Shown: positions 48,822-55,831 of the stretch, in pieces | Position numbering within the stretch: the stretch's first letter is position 1 | Layout: every line of letters begins with the position of its first letter | NCBI GenBank assembly: GCA_023423535.1 | Contig: JAFAFL010000095.1 | Coordinates: forward strand, 124,001 to 188,000 | From: Pseudomonadota bacterium | GTDB taxonomy: Bacteria > Myxococcota > Myxococcia > Myxococcales > Myxococcaceae | Length of the DNA stretch: 64,000 nucleotides | Direction: 5' to 3' | Translations under genes and position numbers: made by a program | Notes under the pieces: generated by a model | Told to the model about the DNA's origin: nothing | Seen by the model: the letters and a program-made list of their open reading frames with translations, nothing else | The model's database searches: none

Positions 48822-50081
48822 GTGTCCCTCCTCCTCCTGAGCTGCCTCGCGCTCTCTATCGCGGCGTGTGGCCCGAGCGCCCGTCCCGTTGCGGATCCCG
48901 GTGGCGAACGGACGGTGGAGGTCGGCGAGAGCGTGGTCTTCGACGGCTCGGCGTCGAAGGGAGAGATCGACTCGTGGCAGTGGGACTTCGGTGACGGCTC
49001 GGAGCCGCAGACGGGGCGCAGCGTCGAGCACGTGTTCACCGCGCCCGGCGACTACAGCGTCGCGCTCACCGTGCGAGGCCCGGGCGGGTCACACACTGCC
49101 GCGGCGGTGGTGCACGTGGGACAGGGCTGCCTGCCGCAGGCGGTGCTGGAGGTGCTGACGTCGCAACCGAAGCCGGGCGAGCCGGTGCAGCTCTCCGCGG
49201 GCAACTCGGTCGCCTGCGAGAACCGGCCGCTGGTGCGCTTCCGGTGGGACTTCGGCGACGGCGTGATCGACGAAGGCCCCTCGCGCTCGTTCGTCTCGCA
49301 CACGTGGGCGCGCGGCACGTACCCGCTGGTCCTGGAGATCGAAGACTCGCGCGGTGCGATCGGCCGAGCGACGCGCACGCTGAACGTGGGCGTCGTCTCC
49401 GCGAAGCCGGTCGTCCAGTGTCCGGCGTCGCTGAGCGGAGAGGCGGGGCAGGCGATCACCTTCAACGCCACCGCGTCCGATCCGGGCGGCGTGGGCATTG
49501 AACGTGTGGAGTGGCAGTTCAGCGACGGGACGAGCGCGACCGGCGCGAGCGTGACGCACACCTTCGACGCGGCGGGCAGCTACACCGCCAGCGCGCGCGC
49601 GTTCACCGAAGACGATCGGGAGAGCGATCCGTGCACCGTGGGGGTGACCGTCACCGCGCCGCTGGACTTCACCGGCACCTGGGTGCTCAACCCGGGCGCG
49701 TCTTCGCTCACCGGCTGCTCCCGTTTCGGCGTGGGTTTCCCGGCGTCGCATCTGTCGGTCACGCACGGCGCGACGTCGATGACCGCGGCGCCGAGCGGGA
49801 ACGGCTGGCCGTCGGGGACGGTGCTCAGCGGGATGGAGGAGCCGCCGCCCTCGCCGGGCGGAACCTTCCGGCTTCGCGTGGTCGCGCCGCAGGTGGACCG
49901 CACGTCGTCCGGATGCGGGCCGGTGGCGCCGGAGCACTCGGTGGAGCTGACCTTCACCAACGCGACGAGCGCGACTGGGACCTGGCGCGTGATCCACGAC
50001 TTCGCCTGTGTCGGCGGTGGCGGGTGCAACGTCTCCTGCAACTGCGTGGCGAGCGGGACCTTCAGCGCGAAGAAGCAGTAG
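48804..50081 (+). CDS. PKD-domain lipoprotein, paralogous design to 46744 gene
   Basis: The 425-residue product has a hydrophobic signal (VSLLLLSCLALSIAACG) and three PKD-like domains (WQWDFGDGSEP, FRWDFGDGVID, VEWQFSDGTSA). A C-terminal beta domain has six Cys, ending NVSCNCVASGTF. The GTG at 48804 has AGGAG 9 bp upstream and is preferred; a GTG at 48822 also starts a credible signal peptide. With the first start, the gene overlaps the divergent esterase start by 18 bp. Its 3' end overlaps the convergent ligase gene by 20 bp. Confidence 0.8.
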   Translation: MERPAHVSLLLLSCLALSIAACGPSARPVADPGGERTVEVGESVVFDGSASKGEIDSWQWDFGDGSEPQTGRSVEHVFTAPGDYSVALTVRGPGGSHTAAAVVHVGQGCLPQAVLEVLTSQPKPGEPVQLSAGNSVACENRPLVRFRWDFGDGVIDEGPSRSFVSHTWARGTYPLVLEIEDSRGAIGRATRTLNVGVVSAKPVVQCPASLSGEAGQAITFNATASDPGGVGIERVEWQFSDGTSATGASVTHTFDAAGSYTASARAFTEDDRESDPCTVGVTVTAPLDFTGTWVLNPGASSLTGCSRFGVGFPASHLSVTHGATSMTAAPSGNGWPSGTVLSGMEEPPPSPGGTFRLRVVAPQVDRTSSGCGPVAPEHSVELTFTNATSATGTWRVIHDFACVGGGGCNVSCNCVASGTFSAKKQ

Positions 50082-51882
50082 CCGCCGGTGCGTAGAGCGC
50101 GGTGAAGCGCTCGCCCAGATGCGAGTGCACCGCGTCGCGCTTGAGCTTCAATGTCGGCGTCACCAGCTCGGGGTAGTCCATCGGCGTGCCGGGAAGGATC
50201 GCGACGCGCTTCGGACGCTCGTAGTCGGAGAAGGTCCCGAGCCGAGCGCGTGACAGCTCCACCAGCTCGGTCTCGGGAGTCCTGCCCTCGCTCTCGCAGC
50301 GCGCGAGCCAGTACTTGTCCACGAAGACCGTGGCGGTGACGAAGGGACGGTCGTCGCCCATCAGCATCGCGCCGGTGATCGGCGGCTCGCACACCAGCGC
50401 CTGCTCGATGGGCTCGGGCGAGATCTTCTTCCCGGTGGAAAGCACGAGGATGCTCTTGCGGCGCCCGGTCACGTGCAGCATCCCCTCCTCGTCGAGCCGC
50501 GCGAGGTCACCGGTGCGGAAGTAGCCGTCGGGCGTGAAGGCGTCCGCTGCGTCCTCCGGCTCGAGGAACCCGCTGAGCATCAGGGGGCCGCGCAGCTGCA
50601 GCTCGCCGCCCTCGCCGAGCCGCAGGTCGTGGTCGGAGGAGACGAGGCCCACGCTCCCCGCGCGCCTCGGGCCGGCGAAGAGGTTCGAGCTGATCATCCC
50701 CGCCGTCTCGCTCATCCCGTAGAGCTCCACGTAGGGCAGCCCGAGCGACTCGAAGAAGCGGAAGAGGGCGGGCGGCGTGGGCGCACCGCCGGCGAAGAGC
50801 CCGCGGATCCGGCCACCGAGCTTCTTGCGCACCGCACGACCCACCAGCAGGTCGGCCACGCGGGTGAGGAGGCGATCTCCCGCGGCGCGCGAACCGTCCA
50901 CGCGCACGCGAGCGGCGGCGGCCAGTGCGGCGCGCGCGAGCTTTCGAACAGGGCCGGGCAGAGAGGAGAGCTTGTGCTCCACGCCGTCGCGGATGCGCTC
51001 GTAGATGAGCGGCACGGAGAAGAGGTAGGTCGGCGAGAGGGCCAGCGCGCGCTCCAGCTCGTTGCGCCCGGCGATCATCAGCAGCGTGTGGCCCTGCGCC
51101 AGCGCGAGCGCGAACTGGTCGTGCCCCGCCACGTGACCGAACGGGAGCAGGTGCAGCCCCACGTCCGTCTCGCCCGTACCCACCGACGCCGCGCCCGCAT
51201 CGATCGCGTGCACGATCGCCCGCTGCGGCAGGCGCACGCCCTTTGCTCGGCCCGTGGTGCCGCTGGTGAAGAGCAGCAGGAAGGGATCCTCTTCGGTGAC
51301 CGCCGCGGCCAGCGCGCGGAGCTCCTCGAGTGCAGCGACGTCCGGTGCGTCCGGCGCCGGTGCTGACCCGGAGAACACGTCCGCTGTCCCGTCGCGCCGA
51401 AGGCCCTCGGGCATTGCCGCGCTCACGTCCTCCTCGCTGATGACCGCCGAGAGCCCGGCCGCCACCAGCTCGGGAGCGATGGGCCGCAGCTTCTCCCACT
51501 GCGCGGCGGTGGAGACGAGCAGCACGCGCGGGCGCACGCGCCGGGCGATCTCCTGCACCGGACGCGCGCCGAGGCTCGCGAAGAGCGCTGCGGGTTCGGC
51601 CTTCAGGCACTGCGCGGCGAGCGCGATCATCTGCCACTCCGGCGTGTTCTCCGCGAGCAGCAGCACCCGGTCTCCGGCGCGGACGCCGCACGATCGGAGG
51701 TACCGCACCGCACGGGACACGCCCGCCGCGAAACCGGCGAAGGTGACCTCGCGAACGGCGTGCGGCGCGGTGGGAGGGATGAAGCGGAGGAAGGTCGCGT
51801 TGCCTCGCTGCTCGCTCGTCCGGACGAGCAGCGCCGGCAGCGTGCGCGCATCGAAGCGGGAGGGCTGAAGACGAGGGCTCAT
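50062..51882 (-). CDS. AMP-binding long-chain acyl-CoA ligase-type enzyme
   Basis: The 606-residue protein has ANL-family motifs: P-loop LLLFTSGTTGRAKGV, LPFGHVAGHDQ, YGMSETAG, YFRTGDLARLDEEG and the late hinge GRRKSILVLSTGKKISPEPIE. It would activate a fatty acid as acyl-AMP and then form acyl-CoA. Length and motifs resemble long-chain acyl-CoA synthetases (FadD/ACSL type). It is at the downstream end of a minus-strand run that also contains an ABC-F protein and glutathione synthetase, with 112 bp before it. Confidence 0.92.
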   Translation of the reverse strand: MSPRLQPSRFDARTLPALLVRTSEQRGNATFLRFIPPTAPHAVREVTFAGFAAGVSRAVRYLRSCGVRAGDRVLLLAENTPEWQMIALAAQCLKAEPAALFASLGARPVQEIARRVRPRVLLVSTAAQWEKLRPIAPELVAAGLSAVISEEDVSAAMPEGLRRDGTADVFSGSAPAPDAPDVAALEELRALAAAVTEEDPFLLLFTSGTTGRAKGVRLPQRAIVHAIDAGAASVGTGETDVGLHLLPFGHVAGHDQFALALAQGHTLLMIAGRNELERALALSPTYLFSVPLIYERIRDGVEHKLSSLPGPVRKLARAALAAAARVRVDGSRAAGDRLLTRVADLLVGRAVRKKLGGRIRGLFAGGAPTPPALFRFFESLGLPYVELYGMSETAGMISSNLFAGPRRAGSVGLVSSDHDLRLGEGGELQLRGPLMLSGFLEPEDAADAFTPDGYFRTGDLARLDEEGMLHVTGRRKSILVLSTGKKISPEPIEQALVCEPPITGAMLMGDDRPFVTATVFVDKYWLARCESEGRTPETELVELSRARLGTFSDYERPKRVAILPGTPMDYPELVTPTLKLKRDAVHSHLGERFTALYAPAATASSR

Positions 51883-51994
51883 GCCCCGCGGGTACCTCAG
51901 CTCGAGGCGAGAAGCAGGCGCCAGGCGGCGGGATTCGTCGTTCCCATGACGCGGGCGTGACGAGCGCCCGAGCCCGTGCGCCCGGCCGCTCGCC

Positions 51995-53620
51995 CTACGC
52001 CGCGGCGTTGATCGGGGCCTCGCGGCCGGTGCTCTGCACGTACTCGGTGTAGCCGCCGCCGTACACGACGGGGCCCTTCGGCCCGAGCTCGAGCACGCGG
52101 TTGGAGAGCTCCGCGAGGAAGTGCCGGTCGTGCGAGACGAAGAGGAGGGTGCCCTCGAACTTCTTCAGCGCGTCGATGAGCATCTCCTTCGTGTGCAGGT
52201 CGAGGTGGTTCGTGGGCTCGTCGAGCACGAGGAAGTTCGGCGGGTCGTAGAGCATCACCGCCAGCACGAGCCGCGCCTTCTCACCGCCGGAGAGCACGCG
52301 CACGCTCTTCTCCACCTCGTCGCCCGGGAAGCCGAAGCAGCCGGCCAGCGCGCGCAGGGACCCTTCACCCGCACGCGGGAACGCGTCCACCAGCGTCTCC
52401 CACACGTTCTTCGACGCATCGAGCACGTCCATCGCGTGCTGCGCGAAGTAGCCGAGCTTGATGCTGTCGCCGACCTTCACCTCGCCCTTGTCCGCCTGCG
52501 CGGTGCCGGCGATGAGCTTGAGCAGCGTGCTCTTGCCCGCGCCGTTGACGCCCATCACGCACCAGCGCTCGCGGCGGCGGATGAGGAAGTCGAAGTCCCG
52601 GTAGATCTCCAGGTCCCCGTACGCCTTCGACACGCGCGCGAGCTTCGCCACGTCCTCGCCGGAGCGCGGGGGCGGCTTGAAGTCGAAGTCCACCTTCTCG
52701 TAGCGGCGCGGCGGCTCCACGCGCTCGATCTTCTCGAGCTTCTTCACCCGCGACTGCACCTGCGCCGCGTGCGAGGCCCGCGCCTTGAACCGCGCGATGA
52801 ACTCGAGCTCTTTCTTCAGCATCGCCTGCTGGCGCTCGTAGGTCGCCTGCGCCTGCAGCTGCGCCTGCTCGCGCTGCTTCACGTAGAACTCGTAGTCGCC
52901 CGTGTAGGACGTCAGCTCGCCGCCCTCGATCTCGAGGATGCGGTTGCAGATGCGGTTCATGAACTCGCGGTCGTGCGAGATGAGCATCAGCGCGCCGTCG
53001 TACGCCTTGAGGAAGCTCTCCAGCCAGAGCACCGACTCGAGGTCGAGGTGGTTCGTCGGCTCGTCGAGGAGCATCGCGTCCGGCCGCATGAGGAGGATCC
53101 GCGCCAGCGCCACGCGCATCTTCCAACCGCCGGAGAGCGCATCCACCGGGCCCTCCATCACGCTCTCGCGGAACCCGAGGCCGGCGAGGATCTCCCGCGC
53201 CTTCCCCTCCAGCGCGTAGCCCCCGAGCTCGTCGAAGCGCGACTGCACCTCGCCGAAGCGCTCGATGAGCTTCTCCATCTCGTCCGCGCGATCCGGATCC
53301 GCCAGCGCGATCTCCAGCTCCTTCAGCTCGCGCGCGTACTTCGACACCGGGCCCGCGCCGTCCATCGCCTCTTCGACGACGCTCTTGCCCGCCATCTCGC
53401 CGACGTCCTGGCGGAACCAGCCGATGCTCACGCCGCGGTCGACGGAGACGGAGCCCTCGTCCGGCGTCTCCTCCCGCATGATGTAGCGGAAGAGCGTGGA
53501 CTTGCCCGCGCCGTTTGGACCGACGAGGCCCACCTTCTCGCCCCTGTGCACCGCGGCCGAAGCCCCGACGAAGAGGATCTGCTTCCCGTGCTGCGCGCCA
53601 ATGTTGTCGAGACGAATCAC
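51995..53620 (-). CDS. ABC-F family ATPase (ribosome-associated type)
   Basis: The 541-residue protein has two ATPase modules and no membrane domain. The first has LVGPNGAGKSTL, LSGGWKMRVALARIL and LLDEPTNHLDLESV. The second has VNGAGKSTLLKLIAG, LSGGEKARLVLAVML and LVLDEPTNHLDLHT. A helical linker (~residues 240-315, rich in Gln, Lys and Glu) between them fits the P-site tRNA interaction motif of ABC-F proteins. Members act on stalled ribosomes or give antibiotic protection. A GTG at 53620 (MIRLDNIGAQHG) fits better than the in-frame GTG at 53638. Confidence 0.95.
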   Translation of the reverse strand: MIRLDNIGAQHGKQILFVGASAAVHRGEKVGLVGPNGAGKSTLFRYIMREETPDEGSVSVDRGVSIGWFRQDVGEMAGKSVVEEAMDGAGPVSKYARELKELEIALADPDRADEMEKLIERFGEVQSRFDELGGYALEGKAREILAGLGFRESVMEGPVDALSGGWKMRVALARILLMRPDAMLLDEPTNHLDLESVLWLESFLKAYDGALMLISHDREFMNRICNRILEIEGGELTSYTGDYEFYVKQREQAQLQAQATYERQQAMLKKELEFIARFKARASHAAQVQSRVKKLEKIERVEPPRRYEKVDFDFKPPPRSGEDVAKLARVSKAYGDLEIYRDFDFLIRRRERWCVMGVNGAGKSTLLKLIAGTAQADKGEVKVGDSIKLGYFAQHAMDVLDASKNVWETLVDAFPRAGEGSLRALAGCFGFPGDEVEKSVRVLSGGEKARLVLAVMLYDPPNFLVLDEPTNHLDLHTKEMLIDALKKFEGTLLFVSHDRHFLAELSNRVLELGPKGPVVYGGGYTEYVQSTGREAPINAAA

Positions 53621-53693
53621 GGTGTGGAGAACTCGCACACCTTCGGAAATCCGCCAAAGGGTTCAGACAACTCGAAGGCTCGGCTGCTGGACG

Positions 53694-54638
53694 TCAGGCC
53701 CGCCGCGGATCGTTCGCCTCGCACCAGGCGATGACGCGGCCCGTCGCATCCACACCGTCCAGGCGTTCGATCTCCTGGATGCCCGTCGGCGAGGTCACGT
53801 TCACCTCGGTGAGGCGGCCGTCGATCACGTCGATGCCCACGAACCAGAGCCCGTCCGCCGCGAGGGTCGGAGCGATGCGCCGGACGATCTCCAGATCGCG
53901 CTCGTCCACCGGGCTCTTCTCCGCGTGCCCGCCGAGGTGGAGGTTGTTGCGCTCCTCGCCCGCGCCATGCACCCGAAGCACCGCGCCGAGCGGCTCCCCT
54001 TCGAGCATGAGCACCCGCTTGTCGCCCTTCGTCGCGCCGGGGAGATAGGCCTGCGCCTCGCAGCGCTGTCCGCGCGCGGTGGCCACTTCGATCAGGGCGG
54101 TCAGCCCCCGCATCCCCCAGTTCGCGAAGACGATGCCTTCGCCACCGGCGCCGTTGAGCGGCTTGAGCACCACCTCGCCGTGCTCGCGCACGAACTCGCG
54201 CAGCAGCTCGCGGTCCGCGCTGATCAGCGTGGGCGGGATGAGGTCGGGGAACTTCAGCGCGTACACCTTCTCGTTCGCCGCCCGGATGCCCGCCGCCGAG
54301 TTCACGACGCGGCAGCGCGACCGATCCACGTGCTCGAGGATCCACGTCGTCTCCACGTAGGCCATGTCGAACGGCGGGTCCTTGCGGATCCACACCATCG
54401 AGAAGTCCGACGCGGAGCGCCACGCCGACTCGCCCACCCACGCCCACTTCGCGTTCCGGCGATCCACCCGGACCTCGCGCGCGCGCAGGAGCGCCTCGCC
54501 TCCCTGCAACGAGAGCGACGAAGGGTGCGCGTGAAAGGTGCGGTGACCACGCTCCGCCGCACGGCCCATCAAGGCCCAGCTCGTATCGGCGGCGGGGTTC
54601 ACCGCCTCCATCGGATCCATCAGGAAGAGGAGGTCCAC
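53694..54638 (-). CDS. gshB: Glutathione synthetase
   Basis: The 314-residue protein has full GshB length. It begins with LLFLMDPMEAVNPAADTS (flavin-like N-domain of GshB), and has VWIRKDPPFDMAYVETTWIL, the ATP-grasp core VVLKPLNGAGGEGIVF, EAQAYLPGATKGDKRVLML, HGAGEERNNLHLGG and DVIDGRLTEVNVTSPTGIQEI with metal-binding Glu and Asn. It ligates glycine to gamma-glutamylcysteine with ATP. No gshA is in the window. The gene starts at a GTG and lies 73 bp upstream of the ABC-F gene. Confidence 0.96.
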   Translation of the reverse strand: MDLLFLMDPMEAVNPAADTSWALMGRAAERGHRTFHAHPSSLSLQGGEALLRAREVRVDRRNAKWAWVGESAWRSASDFSMVWIRKDPPFDMAYVETTWILEHVDRSRCRVVNSAAGIRAANEKVYALKFPDLIPPTLISADRELLREFVREHGEVVLKPLNGAGGEGIVFANWGMRGLTALIEVATARGQRCEAQAYLPGATKGDKRVLMLEGEPLGAVLRVHGAGEERNNLHLGGHAEKSPVDERDLEIVRRIAPTLAADGLWFVGIDVIDGRLTEVNVTSPTGIQEIERLDGVDATGRVIAWCEANDPRRA

Positions 54639-54713
54639 GCGCCCTGTCTAACCTACGCCCGCCGGGCGTGCAGGCCGATTCCCCGGTTCGGTTTTCGGTG
54701 AACGGCGCTCCCT

Positions 54714-55169
54714 CTACTCCAGCTGCAGCCCGCAGTCGGAGCAGGCGCCCTCGACGAGCGGCGCCGCGGTCCCGCAGGCAGGGCAGGGCAGGTCTCCCTC
54801 ACCCTCTTCAGCGGCCGCGAGCAGCGCCCCGGTCACCGGCACGCCCGCCGAAGGCTCCACGCCCAGCGCGCGCACCGAATCCTCCCACCGCTCGCGCAGG
54901 AGCGTCTGCACGCGGGGCACGTCCTCGTCGCGCACGAGCAGCTGCGCCTTGGTGGAGCACTTGCCGCTCCCGCACGCGTCCGGCGCGCCGACCAGCGCGG
55001 GAATTCCGGCCTCCAGACAGGCAGCCCGCAGCGCCTTCAGGTCCGCCAGCGGCGCCTCCATGCACGGCGCGACCTCCACGTCGGCACCGAGCATCCGCTG
55101 CACGTCCTCTTCGGTCAGCGCAGGGGACAGCGCGCCGTCGTCTTCGATGATCTCTTCCGGTCGTCTCAT
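54714..55169 (-). CDS. DUF2007-like small protein with C-terminal zinc ribbon
   Basis: The 151-residue protein begins MRRPEEIIEDDG. The middle (~residues 30-90) looks like a DUF2007-type segment (LKALRAACLEAGIPALV, LLVRDEDVPRVQTLLRERW) with an inserted ACGSGKCS loop. A CPACG...CSDCG zinc ribbon ends the protein. No signal peptide. The function is unknown; DUF2007 proteins are small putative signalling proteins. Its start overlaps the stop of the upstream lipoprotein gene by 4 bp, so the pair is coupled. Confidence 0.65.
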   Translation of the reverse strand: MRRPEEIIEDDGALSPALTEEDVQRMLGADVEVAPCMEAPLADLKALRAACLEAGIPALVGAPDACGSGKCSTKAQLLVRDEDVPRVQTLLRERWEDSVRALGVEPSAGVPVTGALLAAAEEGEGDLPCPACGTAAPLVEGACSDCGLQLE

Positions 55170-55786
55170 TGCGCGTGCAGGACCTTTTCGGTCTCCTCGT
55201 CCTCCGTCAGCCGCGGCTCGGGCAGCGTATCGAGCGCCGCGCGCAGCACGTTCCACGAACCGACGACGTACGGCTCGACCTCCGGCCCGAACTCGCGCAC
55301 GTAGTCCGCGATCGTCTGCTCGAGCTTCTTGTCCTTCGCGCCCCACGAACCGGCCGCGTTGGCGCTCCACACCGTCTGGCCGTCCACGCAGCGGAGCAGC
55401 AGGCCCTCCACCGCGGCCTCCACGCCCTCGCCCTTCCGCTTCACGTCCGGCTTCAGCCAGAGCACGCCGTCCACCTGCTGCGGCTCCTCATCCACCACGA
55501 GCCTGCAGCGCGCGAGCGGATCGAACGCGGTGCCTTCGACGATCGGCGCCGACTCCACCGCCTTGATGATGAACTTGTTCTTCAGGTCCACGTGCCGCGC
55601 GGAGAGGGTGCTCCACATCCTCCCCACCGGCTCCGAACCATCCGGCAGCGGGCTGGTGAGGATGACCAGGCGCTTCACACGATCCTGATCCACCGCGGCC
55701 CAGTCCTCGCTCACGCGGACGTTGCGGACCACCGAAGCACAGCCCGTGAGGGCGAGGACCGCGAGGAGGGCGCCGAGTCGTCTCAT
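55166..55786 (-). CDS. Lipoprotein of the MXAN_6521/LA_1396 type
   Basis: The 206-residue protein has a signal peptide and lipobox (LAVLALTGCASV). The mature domain contains VKRLVILTSPLPDGSEPVG, LSARHVDLKNKFIIKAVES and TVWSANAAGSWGAKDKKL, with two central Cys. Size and sequence resemble the MXAN_6521/LA_1396 family of lipoproteins described for Myxococcus and Leptospira, from memory and not verified. It lies 45 bp downstream of the RND exporter gene and may be its periplasmic accessory. Confidence 0.7.
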   Translation of the reverse strand: MRRLGALLAVLALTGCASVVRNVRVSEDWAAVDQDRVKRLVILTSPLPDGSEPVGRMWSTLSARHVDLKNKFIIKAVESAPIVEGTAFDPLARCRLVVDEEPQQVDGVLWLKPDVKRKGEGVEAAVEGLLLRCVDGQTVWSANAAGSWGAKDKKLEQTIADYVREFGPEVEPYVVGSWNVLRAALDTLPEPRLTEDEETEKVLHAQ

Positions 55787-55831
55787 GCGCCGCTCCTTTA
55801 CTACAGCTCCGCAGACCGGCCAGCGCGGAGG

